Source: an uncultured Alistipes sp.
Lineage (GTDB): Bacteria; Bacteroidota; Bacteroidia; Bacteroidales; Rikenellaceae
NCBI RefSeq assembly: GCF_949296715.1
Contig: NZ_CASFQD010000038.1
Span: 1 to 64,000 of the forward strand
DNA: 64,000 nucleotides
Reading direction: 5' to 3'
Shown here: one piece after another, positions 55,739 to 64,000 of the stretch
How the letters are laid out: every line of letters starts with the position of its first letter
Position numbering within the stretch: position 1 is the first letter of the stretch
Position numbers and translations under genes: made by a program
The notes under the pieces: model-generated
Databases searched by the model: none
What the model was told of the DNA's origin: nothing
The model's input: only the letters and a program-made list of their open reading frames with translations

Positions 55739-57568
55739 ATGTTCAAGACATACCTGCGGCTGCTGGGCTTCGCCCGCCCGATCGAAAAATACGCCATCCC
55801 GTACTTCTTCTACTCGCTCCTCTACGCGCTGTTCAACTCGCTGACGTTCATGCTCATCATCCCGATCCTGAACACGATGTTCGACGAGGGGTTCACGCCG
55901 GAGCCCGTGGAGACGCTGCCGCCGCTCGAACTCAATCAGGAGTACCTGGCCTCGCTGTTCAACTACGCCTACTCGCACCTGTTCGACACCTACGACCGGC
56001 AGAACGTGCTGATCCTGCTGGCCTGCGTGGCCATCTGCATCAGCCTGTTGAGCAACTTCTTCCGCTACATGGGCGCCTGGACCGTCGAGAGCATGCGCGC
56101 CAAGACCCTCCAGCGCATGCGCAACGAGATGTTCTCGAAGGTCATGGACATGAACGTCGGCTACTTCTCCGAGCAGCGCAAGGGCGACATCATCTCGAAG
56201 ATCACCTCCGATGTCGGCGTCGTGCAGTTCTGCATCACCAACACGCTGCAGGTGGCCTTCCGCGAGCCGTTCCTCATCATCGGCTACATCGTCATGATGC
56301 TCGCCATCTCGTGGGAGCTGTCGGCCTTCTCGGTGCTGTTCCTGCCCGTCGTGGCGCTCATCATCGGCAACATCGTCAAGCGCCTGCGCCACCCGGCCCG
56401 CACCAACCAGAAGCGCACCGGCGAAATGGTCGCCACGCTCGACGAATCGCTCGCCGGCATCAAGGTCATCAAGAGCTACAACGCCACGCAGTACGTCAAG
56501 CAGAAGTTCTACGAGATCAGCGCCGACCTAGCGCGCCTCACCCTCTCGATGGCGCGGCGCCAGCAGCTGGCCTCGCCCATGAGCGAATTCCTCGGCATCA
56601 CGGCCGTCGGGGTGATTCTCGTCTTCGGCGGCTCGCTCGTGGCCAAGGGGTCGCTCGACCCGGGCGGCTTCATCGCCTTCGTGGCGATCTTCTCGCAGAT
56701 CACCCGCCCCGTGCGCACCTTCATCGACCAGTTCGCCAACATCAACCAGGGCATCGCCGCCGGCGAGCGCATCTTCTCGGTGATCGACTCGCGGCCCGAG
56801 ATCGAGGACCGGCCCGGGGCCCGCGTCCTGCAGGGGCTGAAAAAGAAGATCGAGTTCCGCGACGTGCACTTCTCCTACGACGGCACGCGCGAAGTCATCG
56901 ACGGCATCTCGTTCGAGATTCTCCGCGGACAGACCGTGGCGCTCGTCGGACCGTCGGGCGGCGGCAAGTCGACGCTCAGCGAGCTGATCCCGCGCTTCTA
57001 CGACCCCACTTCGGGCGACATCCTCATCGACGGCGTTTCGCTGCGCGACTACACGCAGGAGAGCCTGCGCGCCCACATGAGCGTCGTGGCGCAGGACACC
57101 GTGCTCTTCAACGACACGATCGAGGGCAACATCGCCATGGGCAAACCCTCGGCCACGCACGAGGAGATCGTCGAGGCGGCCCGCATCGCCAATGCCGACA
57201 GTTTCATCGCCGAATGCGAGAAGGGCTACCAGACCAACATCGGCGACCGCGGCGTGAAGCTCTCGGGCGGACAGCGGCAGCGTCTCTCGATCGCGCGCGC
57301 CGTGCTGAAGAACCCCGACATCCTGATCCTCGACGAGGCGACCTCGGCGCTCGACACCGAGAGCGAGAAACTCGTGCAGGAGGCCCTGAACAAGCTGCTC
57401 GTGGGCCGCACGTCGGTGGTCATCGCCCACCGGCTCTCGACGATCCACAACGCCGACAAGATCATCGTCGTGGACCACGGTCGCATCGCCGAGCAGGGCA
57501 CGCACAACGAGCTGATGGCCCGCAACGGCATCTATGCCAAGCTCATCGAGATGCAGTCGTTCGACTGA
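55739..57568 (+). CDS. MsbA-like ABC exporter (fused permease and ATPase)
   Basis: 609 aa. Six-helix type I exporter domain (about residues 20-350; the intracellular-loop segment reads YFSEQRKGDIISKITSD), then the nucleotide-binding domain: Walker A GPSGGGKST, signature LSGGQRQR, Walker B ILILDEATSALD and the switch His in VIAHRLST. The extended extracellular loop near residues 45-80 is longer than in E. coli MsbA. Likely a lipid A or other lipid flippase; drug export is an alternative. Single gene with a strong terminator. Confidence 0.9.
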   Translation: MFKTYLRLLGFARPIEKYAIPYFFYSLLYALFNSLTFMLIIPILNTMFDEGFTPEPVETLPPLELNQEYLASLFNYAYSHLFDTYDRQNVLILLACVAICISLLSNFFRYMGAWTVESMRAKTLQRMRNEMFSKVMDMNVGYFSEQRKGDIISKITSDVGVVQFCITNTLQVAFREPFLIIGYIVMMLAISWELSAFSVLFLPVVALIIGNIVKRLRHPARTNQKRTGEMVATLDESLAGIKVIKSYNATQYVKQKFYEISADLARLTLSMARRQQLASPMSEFLGITAVGVILVFGGSLVAKGSLDPGGFIAFVAIFSQITRPVRTFIDQFANINQGIAAGERIFSVIDSRPEIEDRPGARVLQGLKKKIEFRDVHFSYDGTREVIDGISFEILRGQTVALVGPSGGGKSTLSELIPRFYDPTSGDILIDGVSLRDYTQESLRAHMSVVAQDTVLFNDTIEGNIAMGKPSATHEEIVEAARIANADSFIAECEKGYQTNIGDRGVKLSGGQRQRLSIARAVLKNPDILILDEATSALDTESEKLVQEALNKLLVGRTSVVIAHRLSTIHNADKIIVVDHGRIAEQGTHNELMARNGIYAKLIEMQSFD

Positions 57569-57710
57569 CGCCTTCCGGCGGGACGGCCCAAACGCCCCGC
57601 CGCGGCAGCCATCCGGTGCGCCCTCCCCTTTCAGGACAAACGGCCTCACGCGCCACCTCCGCCTCCGGACAAGCGTCCGCGCACGGCACACCCGGCCTCA
57701 ACAACGACTC

Positions 57711-57739
57711 ACGGCACGCCCCCGCGGCGTGCCGTTTTG
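57711..57739 (+). terminator. ABC exporter terminator
   Basis: Ten-bp stem (57711-57720 with 57726-57735), five-base loop, TTTTG after it. Confidence 0.8.
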
Positions 57740-57766
57740 CATCGGGCGGCGCCGAAAGCGCTGTTT

Positions 57767-57800
57767 TTTGCAATTTTTCCAATCTTTTTTCCTATCTTTG
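57767..57800 (+). promoter_or_regulatory. ileS promoter
   Basis: TTTG (57767-57770), 22 bases, TATCTTTG (57793-57800), 41 bases before the ATG. Confidence 0.6.
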
Positions 57801-57841
57801 CTGCTTGTCAGAAAACCGGCAAATAACAACCACACATACCT

Positions 57842-60800
57842 ATGAAGTTCAAGGAGTATAAAGGTCTCGACCTGGCAGGTCTGGCCGCCAACGTGCTCGC
57901 CGAATGGGACGCGCACGACACCTTCCACAAAAGCATCACCACCCGCGAGGGACACCCCACGTTCGTCTTCTACGAGGGTCCCCCCTCGGCCAACGGCATG
58001 CCGGGCATCCACCACGTCATGGCCCGCACGATCAAGGACGTCTTCTGCCGCTACAAGACCCAGCGCGGCTACCTCGTGCACCGCAAGGCCGGATGGGACA
58101 CCCACGGCCTGCCCGTGGAGCTGGGCGTCGAGAAGAAGCTCGGCATCACGAAGGAGGACATCGGCCGCCGCATCTCCATCGAGGAGTACAACCGCACGTG
58201 CCGCGAGGCCGTCATGGAGTTCACGGGCGTGTGGGAGGATCTTACGCGCAAGATGGGCTACTGGGTCAACATGGACGACCCCTACATCACCTACGACAAC
58301 AAGTACATCGAGACGCTGTGGTGGCTGCTCAAGCAGCTCTACGACAAGGGGCTGCTCTACAAGGGCTATACGATCCAGCCCTACTCGCCGGCCGCCGGCA
58401 CGGGCCTCTCGACCCACGAGCTGAACCAGCCGGGCTGCTACCGCGACGTCAAGGACACGACCGTCGTCGGGCAGTTCCGCATCCGCGACCCGAAGCCCGA
58501 AATGACGGGCTGGGGCACGCCCTGCTTCCTGGCCTGGACCACGACGCCGTGGACCCTGCCCTCGAACACGGCGCTCTGCGTCGGCCCGAAGATCGACTAC
58601 GTGGCCGTGCGCTCGTACAACCCCTACACGGGTGAGAAGGTCACCGCCGTGCTGGCCAAGGCACTGCTCTACAACCACTTCAACAAGAAGGCCGAGGGTC
58701 TCTCGCTCGACGCCTACAAGCCGGGCGACAAGCTCGTGCCGTTCGAGGTCGTTGCCGAATACAAGGGCCCCGAACTCGAAGGCATGCACTACGAGCAGCT
58801 GCTGCCGTGGGTCAAGCCCGTGGAGACGGATGCCGACGGCAACTGGCACGACGCCTCGCAAAAGGCCTTCCGCGTAATCCTCGGCGACTACGTCACCACG
58901 GAGGACGGTACGGGCATCGTCCACATCGCCCCGACGTTCGGCGCCGACGACGCCTTCGTGGCGCGCGCCGCGGGCATCCCGTCGCTCTTCATGATCAACA
59001 AGCGCGGCGAGACCCGCCCGATGGTCGACCTCACGGGCAAGTTCTACCTGCTCGACGAGCTCGACGAGCGCTTCGTCGCCGAATGCGTCGACGTCGACCG
59101 CTACCGCGAATACGCCGGCCGCTGGGTCAAGAACGCCTACGACCCGCAGTTCACCGTCGACGGCCGCTACGACGAGCAGGCCGCGCAGGCTGCCGAGTCG
59201 CTCGACATCTACATCTGCATGAAGATGAAGGCCGCCTCGCAGGCCTTCCGCATCGAGAAGCACGTCCACAACTACCCCCACTGCTGGCGCACGGACAAAC
59301 CCGTGCTCTACTACCCGCTCGACTCGTGGTTCATCCGCTCGACGGCCGCCAAGGAGCGCATGATCGAGCTCAACCGCACGATCCGCTGGAAACCCGAGTC
59401 GACCGGCACGGGACGCTTCGGCAAGTGGCTCGAGAACCTCAACGACTGGAACCTCTCGCGTTCGCGCTTCTGGGGCACGCCCCTGCCGATCTGGGCCACG
59501 GAGGACCGCTCGGAGATGAAGTGCATCGGTTCGGTCGGGGAGCTCATGGCCGAGATCGAAAAGGCGGTCGCCGCGGGCGTGATGAAGGAAAACCCCTTCC
59601 CGAAGTTCCGCGTGGGCGACATGTCGAAGGAGAACTACTCGACCGACCGCATCGACCTGCACCGCCCCTATGTCGACCAGATCGTCCTCGTCTCGTCGAA
59701 GGGCGAGCCGATGCGCCGCGAACCCGACCTGATCGACGTGTGGTTCGATTCGGGAGCCATGCCCTACGCCCAGGTACACTACCCCTTCGAGCACAAGGAG
59801 GGATTCAACGAGGTCTACCCCGCCGACTTCATCGCCGAGGGCGTCGACCAGACGCGCGGCTGGTTCTTCACGCTGCACGCCATCGCCACGATGCTCTTCG
59901 ACTCGGTGGCCTTCCGCAACATCATCTCCAACGGACTGGTGCTGGACAAGAACGGCAACAAGATGTCGAAGCGCCTGGGCAACGCCGTCGACCCGTTCGA
60001 GGTGCTCGCAACCTACGGACCCGACGCCACGCGCTGGTACATGATCTCCAACTCGCAGCCGTGGGACAACCTCAAGTTCGACCGCGACGGCGTCGACGAG
60101 GTGCGCCGCAAGTTCTTCGGCACGCTCTACAACACCTACTCGTTCTTCGCCCTCTACGCCAACGTCGACGGATTCACGGGCCGCGAGGCGGAGATTCCCG
60201 TCGAAAAGCGTCCCGAGATCGACCGCTGGATCATCTCGCTGCTCAACACGCTCGTGCGTGAGGTGACGCGCTCGCTCGAGGACTACGACCCGACGCCCGC
60301 GGCCCGCGCCATTCAGGAGTTCGTCGGCGAGAACCTCTCGAACTGGTACGTGCGCCTGAACCGCAAGCGCTTCTGGGGCGGCGGCATGTCCGAGGACAAG
60401 CTCGCGGCCTACCAGACGCTCTACACCTGTCTGGAGACCGTCTCGATGCTGGCGGCACCCTTCGCCCCCTTCATCTCGGACCGCATCTTCACCGACCTGA
60501 ACGCCGTGAGCGGACGACACGGCGACGAGTCCGTGCACCTGTCGACCTTCCCCGAGGCCGACGAGCGGCTCATCGACCCCGACCTCGAGGAGATGATGTC
60601 GCTCGCGCAGCGCGTCTCGTCGATGGTCCTGGCCCTGCGCCGCAAGGTCTCGATCAAGGTGCGCCAGCCGCTGACGAAGATTATCATCCCGGTGCTCGAC
60701 CCCGCGATGGCGGCCCACATCTCGGCCGTGAAGAACCTCATCCTTTCGGAGGTCAACGTCAAGCAGGTGGAGCTCATCGAGGATACCACGGGCATCATCA

Positions 60801-61327
60801 CCAAGCGCATCAAGCCCAACTTCAAGACCCTCGGCCCGCGCTACGGCAAGTACATGAAGCAGATCGCCGCCATGACCGCGGAGTTCTCGCAGGAGCGCAT
60901 CGCCCAGATCGAGGCCGCACCCGAAACGGTGCTCGACCTCGGCGGAGAGCGGATCACCGTCACGCCGGCCGACTTCGAGATCACCTCGGAGGACATGCCC
61001 GGATGGCTCGTGGCATCGGAGGGCAAGCTCACCGTGGCGCTCGACATCACCGTGACGGACGAACTGCGCGCCGAGGGTGTGGCCCGCGAGCTGATCAACC
61101 GCATCCAGAACATCCGCAAGGAGTCGGGATTCGAGGTCACGGACAAGATACGCGTGGAGATCGAGGCAAAACCCGCCGTCGAGCAGGCCCTCGCCAAGTT
61201 CTCGGACTACATCGCGTCGCAGACGCTGGCCGTCGGGGTGAAGGCCGCGGCGGCTCCGTCCGGCGCCGTCGTCGTGGATTCCGATCTGGACGACGAGCCG
61301 CTGAAGATCGCCGTAACGCGGATTTAA
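57842..61327 (+). CDS. ileS: Isoleucyl-tRNA synthetase (long, type 2-like)
   Basis: 1161 aa. Class I synthetase. The HIGH-equivalent reads GIHH in PPSANGMPGIHHVM, a form seen in the longer, eukaryote-like IleS group rather than the HIGH of E. coli. The CP1 editing domain includes WTTTPWTLPSNTAL. KMSKRLGN is the KMSKS loop. The long C-terminal helical region lacks the zinc-finger cysteines of type 1 enzymes. Type 2 enzymes are often naturally mupirocin-tolerant, which is an inference here. Own promoter. Confidence 0.97.
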   Translation: MKFKEYKGLDLAGLAANVLAEWDAHDTFHKSITTREGHPTFVFYEGPPSANGMPGIHHVMARTIKDVFCRYKTQRGYLVHRKAGWDTHGLPVELGVEKKLGITKEDIGRRISIEEYNRTCREAVMEFTGVWEDLTRKMGYWVNMDDPYITYDNKYIETLWWLLKQLYDKGLLYKGYTIQPYSPAAGTGLSTHELNQPGCYRDVKDTTVVGQFRIRDPKPEMTGWGTPCFLAWTTTPWTLPSNTALCVGPKIDYVAVRSYNPYTGEKVTAVLAKALLYNHFNKKAEGLSLDAYKPGDKLVPFEVVAEYKGPELEGMHYEQLLPWVKPVETDADGNWHDASQKAFRVILGDYVTTEDGTGIVHIAPTFGADDAFVARAAGIPSLFMINKRGETRPMVDLTGKFYLLDELDERFVAECVDVDRYREYAGRWVKNAYDPQFTVDGRYDEQAAQAAESLDIYICMKMKAASQAFRIEKHVHNYPHCWRTDKPVLYYPLDSWFIRSTAAKERMIELNRTIRWKPESTGTGRFGKWLENLNDWNLSRSRFWGTPLPIWATEDRSEMKCIGSVGELMAEIEKAVAAGVMKENPFPKFRVGDMSKENYSTDRIDLHRPYVDQIVLVSSKGEPMRREPDLIDVWFDSGAMPYAQVHYPFEHKEGFNEVYPADFIAEGVDQTRGWFFTLHAIATMLFDSVAFRNIISNGLVLDKNGNKMSKRLGNAVDPFEVLATYGPDATRWYMISNSQPWDNLKFDRDGVDEVRRKFFGTLYNTYSFFALYANVDGFTGREAEIPVEKRPEIDRWIISLLNTLVREVTRSLEDYDPTPAARAIQEFVGENLSNWYVRLNRKRFWGGGMSEDKLAAYQTLYTCLETVSMLAAPFAPFISDRIFTDLNAVSGRHGDESVHLSTFPEADERLIDPDLEEMMSLAQRVSSMVLALRRKVSIKVRQPLTKIIIPVLDPAMAAHISAVKNLILSEVNVKQVELIEDTTGIITKRIKPNFKTLGPRYGKYMKQIAAMTAEFSQERIAQIEAAPETVLDLGGERITVTPADFEITSEDMPGWLVASEGKLTVALDITVTDELRAEGVARELINRIQNIRKESGFEVTDKIRVEIEAKPAVEQALAKFSDYIASQTLAVGVKAAAAPSGAVVVDSDLDDEPLKIAVTRI

Positions 61328-61374
61328 GGTCCGCACACAATACGGAGGGGCCGGCGCACGTTATTCCCGTAAAA

Positions 61375-61406
61375 TTTGGTATTTTCAGAATTAATACTTA
61401 ATTTTA
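61375..61406 (+). promoter_or_regulatory. Promoter of the DksA-like gene
   Basis: TTTG (61375-61378), 20 bases, TAATTTTA (61399-61406), 28 bases before the ATG. The second example here of A in the last -7 position together with a perfect -33. Confidence 0.65.
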
Positions 61407-61434
61407 CATAAAACCAAAAAAGAGAGTACCGACT

Positions 61435-61815
61435 ATGGCAGACGAAAGAACCCGATACAGCGATGCCGAACTCGAAGAGTTCAAGCAGCTTATCCTGAAA
61501 AAGCTTGAGAACGCACGTGCGGACTACGAGCTGCTGCGCGCCACGATTACCCATACGGCAGACAACGATACGGAAGATACCTCGCCGACATTCAAGGTGC
61601 TCGAAGAGGGTGCGACGACCCTCTCCAAGGAGGAGAGCGGACGCCTGGCGGCCCATCAGATGAAGTTCATCCGCAACCTCGAGATGGCGCTCGTGCGCAT
61701 CGAGAACAAGACCTACGGCATCTGCAAGACCACGGGCAAGCTCATCCCCAAGGAGCGGCTGATGAAGGTGCCCCACGCCACGGAGTGCATCGAGGCCAAG
61801 GAGCGCCGCAAGTAA
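61435..61815 (+). CDS. TraR/DksA family protein with degenerate zinc finger
   Basis: 126 aa. DksA-type proteins enter the RNA polymerase secondary channel and adjust stress transcription. The N-terminal coiled-coil (about residues 10-90) and the finger region YGICKTTGKLIPKERLMKVPHATECIEAK (residues 95-122) are recognisable. Only two of the four zinc cysteines remain, one in GIC and one in TEC, while the partners are Thr and other residues. Metal-free relatives do exist, so it may still act. Preceded by its own promoter. Confidence 0.88.
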   Translation: MADERTRYSDAELEEFKQLILKKLENARADYELLRATITHTADNDTEDTSPTFKVLEEGATTLSKEESGRLAAHQMKFIRNLEMALVRIENKTYGICKTTGKLIPKERLMKVPHATECIEAKERRK

Positions 61816-61824
61816 CCCGAAACC

Positions 61825-61833
61825 GGGGGGGGG
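61825..61833 (+). repeat. G9 homopolymer tract
   Basis: Nine G residues starting 10 bases after the DksA-like stop codon, the same placement as the tract at 7643 behind the dCMP deaminase gene. Confidence 0.9.
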
Positions 61834-61891
61834 AACGCCCGATCCTCCGGCTCGGGACGGGAGACAAATCCCTTCCGACGCAACCGATATG

Positions 61892-61924
61892 AAAAAAAGG
61901 TTCGCATGATGCGGACCTTTTTTT
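61892..61924 (+). terminator. DksA-like gene terminator
   Basis: Fifteen-pair stem including one wobble (61892-61906 with 61910-61924), TGA loop, A and T tracts. Confidence 0.88.
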
Positions 61925-61979
61925 GTATGCAGCGTGATTCGCACAGCGTTTTTTGATACTTTTTGTCGTGAAAATGCGT

Positions 61980-61987
61980 TATCTTTG
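61980..61987 (+). promoter_or_regulatory. -7 box directly at the barrel gene start (TATCTTTG)
   Basis: The consensus box ends only four bases before the ATG at 61992, so transcription should begin at or next to the start codon. A TTTG lies upstream at 61952-61955, 24 bases away. Confidence 0.6.
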
Positions 61988-61991
61988 ACGT

Positions 61992-63824
61992 ATGTTCGCC
62001 CGAATCTGCATACTGTTCCTGCTGCTGACGACGGTCTTCCCCGCCGCCGCGCTTCCCGTGGGACCGAAAGTGCACAAACCCGAACATTTCACCCCCGACA
62101 GCGCCGGACGCTTCAACCCCGGGCGCGGCGTCAACAACCAGCGGCTCTACGACAGCATCCGCTCGAAAAGCTCGCGCCGCAAGGTGTCCAGCCTGCTCTA
62201 CCGCATGATCTTCGTGCGCCCCGTGCTCGACACCACGGCGACCGGACAGGCCTTCGACGAAAGCGTGCTGCTCGAACCCTTCGCCGGCAAGACGATCGGC
62301 GAAATCGCCATCGAACGCCGGCAGGTCTTCGACCCCGACGGCAACTGGCTCGAACGCACGGCCAACAAGACGCACGCCCTGACGCGCGAACGGGTCATCC
62401 GCCGCGACCTCTTCTTCCGCAGCGGCGAAAAGCTCGACCCGCAGACGATCATCCGCAACAAACAGCTGCTGCGCTCGCGCTCCTACATCTCCGACGTCGA
62501 CATCAACGTCGTGCCCGACCCCGAGGACACGACCCGCGTGAACATCGTCATCGCCACGCGCGACAGCTGGACCATCAGTGTCGACGGCGGCCTCTACTCC
62601 GAAGGGCGCACGATGGTGGGGCTCTACGACGCCAACATCTTCGGCACGGGCAACCTCCTGCGCCTGAAGACCAACTTCAACCGCGAGGACTTCTCCTACG
62701 GCGGCAACATGGTCGAATACGAGATACCCAACGTGATGGGGACCTTCTGCACGGCCGACTTCGCCGCCGGGCGCGACTTCTACAACTCGACGCTCAGCCT
62801 CGGGCTCCGCAAGGAGTTCCTCCGTCCGACGGACTACGAGATCGGACTTACCTACGGCGACATCCGCGAAAAACTCTACATGATCGAGCAGGACACGTCG
62901 CGGCTCGTCAAGCAGCGCAACCTCGACGCCTGGGGCGGCTATTCCCACCTCCTGCCCGGGATCCGGTCGAGCATCTACATCACGGGGCGCTACAACTACC
63001 GCCGCGAGAGCGAACGCCCCGCCGTGAGCCCCGACTACAACCCCATCCTGCACGACCAGGATGCCCTGCTGGCCGGCATAGGCCTCTACCGAGAACGCTT
63101 CTACACGGCCAACATGGTCTACGGATTCGGACTGCGCGAGTACCTCGCCACGGGATACAAGGCCGAGGTGGTCAGCGGCTATGTCTGGGGGGAATTCCGC
63201 GATGCGATGTACCTGGGCATCAGCGGACAGGCGGGCGGATTCCACTCCATAGGCTACCTCATGGGCGGGCTGACGCTCGGCAGTTACATCGACGCCACGA
63301 ACGGCATGTGGCGTCAGAGCGCCGTGGATGTGGACCTGCGGTGGTTCTCCAACCTCTTCATGCTGCGCCGCAGCCGCATCCGCCAGTTCCTCTCGCTCAA
63401 CTACACGCAGGGCTGGAACCGCCTCGCGGGGAGCGACGAAAGCATCCGCTTCACGAGCGAAAACGGCCTTCAGGCACTCAAGGAGTACGCCATCGGCACG
63501 AACCGCATGATCCTCAACACCGAGACGGTGCTCTTCTCGCCCTACCATCCGCTGGGCTTCCGCATCGCCTTCTTCGGCTTTGCGGACTTCGGGCTGATCG
63601 GCTATTCGCCCAACATCTTCAAGAACGAATTTTACACCTCGCTGGGCATCGGCGTGCGGCTGCGCAACGAGCGGCTGGTCTTCAACACAATCCAGATACG
63701 GCTCGGCATCGCCTTCGGCAAGCAGGGCCTTGTCGAGAGCGAGTATTTCCGGCTGTCGAACTCCACGCGCCTGGAGCAGGTCCGCTACCGCCCGACAAGA
63801 CCCGAGATCGTCTCGTTCGAGTAA
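61992..63824 (+). CDS. BamA-like outer-membrane beta-barrel protein
   Basis: 610 aa. Signal peptide (1-20, ending FPAAAL). Residues of about 85-190 form a POTRA-like part (IGEIAIERRQVF, then LFFRSGEKLDPQTIIRNKQLLRSRSYISDV in position). The rest is a barrel of alternating aromatic strands with SVDGGLYSEGRTMVGLYDANIFGTGNLLRL near its start, much like BamA/TamA-type proteins of Bacteroidetes. No partner gene is adjacent, so its cargo is unknown. The -7 box abuts the ATG, suggesting leaderless translation. Confidence 0.82.
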   Translation: MFARICILFLLLTTVFPAAALPVGPKVHKPEHFTPDSAGRFNPGRGVNNQRLYDSIRSKSSRRKVSSLLYRMIFVRPVLDTTATGQAFDESVLLEPFAGKTIGEIAIERRQVFDPDGNWLERTANKTHALTRERVIRRDLFFRSGEKLDPQTIIRNKQLLRSRSYISDVDINVVPDPEDTTRVNIVIATRDSWTISVDGGLYSEGRTMVGLYDANIFGTGNLLRLKTNFNREDFSYGGNMVEYEIPNVMGTFCTADFAAGRDFYNSTLSLGLRKEFLRPTDYEIGLTYGDIREKLYMIEQDTSRLVKQRNLDAWGGYSHLLPGIRSSIYITGRYNYRRESERPAVSPDYNPILHDQDALLAGIGLYRERFYTANMVYGFGLREYLATGYKAEVVSGYVWGEFRDAMYLGISGQAGGFHSIGYLMGGLTLGSYIDATNGMWRQSAVDVDLRWFSNLFMLRRSRIRQFLSLNYTQGWNRLAGSDESIRFTSENGLQALKEYAIGTNRMILNTETVLFSPYHPLGFRIAFFGFADFGLIGYSPNIFKNEFYTSLGIGVRLRNERLVFNTIQIRLGIAFGKQGLVESEYFRLSNSTRLEQVRYRPTRPEIVSFE

Positions 63825-63898
63825 ACGGACAGCCAGCCGGCTTCCTGCTTCGGGGTCCCGACTTCCGGCCTCCGGCCCCCGCCTTCGGACACCAAAAA

Positions 63899-63932
63899 GG
63901 AGCGGAGCGCCCGCAACAGGACACTCCGCTCC
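63899..63932 (-). terminator. Terminator for the minus-strand gene at the edge
   Basis: GGAGCGGAG (63899-63907) pairs with CTCCGCTCC (63924-63932); on the minus strand the stem is followed by TTTTT. Confidence 0.65.
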
Positions 63933-63965
63933 GATGAACTTTTTATCTTTTGCTTACGGATTCGT

Positions 63966-64000
63966 TCACTGCCCGCCGCCGGCCTGCCTCGTGGTGATTT
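63966..64000 (-). CDS. Last codons of a minus-strand gene cut by the window edge
   Basis: The minus strand reads ITTRQAGGGQ and then a TGA at 63966-63968, 34 bases ahead of a terminator of the right orientation. Other frames are possible (one ends at a TAA near 63946). Too short to identify. Confidence 0.35.
   Translation of the reverse strand, partial: ITTRQAGGGQ

Noticed and set aside
57698..61336. A 1212-codon open frame antisense to ileS
   Set aside because: Same compositional artefact; ileS carries complete synthetase motifs.

Overview
The window looks like a chromosomal segment of a high-GC Bacteroidales bacterium, most likely Alistipes or a close Rikenellaceae relative. Four things point there. 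Most genes start just downstream of Bacteroidetes-type promoters (TTTG, 19-22 nt, TAnnTTTG) rather than strong Shine-Dalgarno sites. There is an Mfa/Fim-type fimbrial lipoprotein operon. The families include DUF3575, DUF5119, DUF4906, DUF2851 and an extracytoplasmic DPP III. Core genes are roughly 60-65% GC by eye. The genus is inferred from gene style only; no rRNA or marker search was possible. I see no tRNA, rRNA, CRISPR array, insertion sequence or integrase, and no gene-free stretch longer than 300 bases.

Layout. 1-7.0 kb: a cut-off gene, an alkaline-phosphatase-fold protein that has lost several metal ligands, then sufE, a SufT-like gene, a DUF2851 gene and secA. 7.2-8.7 kb: dCMP deaminase and a short-chain dehydrogenase, each touching a heptamer repeat array. 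8.75-11.1 kb (minus): lpxK, purine nucleoside phosphorylase, ssb. 11.3-14.3 kb: an M23 endopeptidase lipoprotein, ispD, a PH-domain protein and rubredoxin. 14.5-21.6 kb: a DPP III lipoprotein (minus), panC-panD, DUF456 and a two-unit M16 peptidase.

21.9-32.6 kb (minus) is the accessory region. It is a seven-gene fimbrial operon: OmpA/DUF3575 outer-membrane protein, DUF5119 lipoprotein, major fimbrillin, two accessory fimbrillins, an Mfa2/FimB-like lipoprotein with a possible beta-trefoil insert, and a 1052-aa DUF4906 tip-type protein. It has a clear promoter, a C9 homopolymer inside the first gene and another nine-base tract upstream of the promoter, hairpins at two gene junctions, and patchy base composition. 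Phase-variable assembly is an attractive inference.

32.8-40.05 kb (minus): one long housekeeping run, rsfS-ftsH-cdsA-psd-AI-2E transporter-riboflavin kinase-ahcY, joining membrane lipid synthesis, membrane proteolysis, flavin and methyl-cycle functions. 40.2-45.4 kb: oxyR divergent from trpS and a ClC-type protein, then a PAS protein and a membrane protein/XRE regulator pair with an operator-like promoter. 45.6-52.3 kb (minus): a pectinesterase lipoprotein, the overlapping kdsB-kdsA-kdsD genes for Kdo supply, and lon. 52.4-64 kb (plus): valS, RNase HI, an MsbA-like ABC exporter, ileS, a DksA-like protein, a BamA-like outer-membrane barrel with a possibly leaderless transcript, and the tail of a minus-strand gene at the edge.

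Five homopolymer tracts of exactly nine G or C residues (7069, 7643, 32435, 32715, 61825) stand out across the window.
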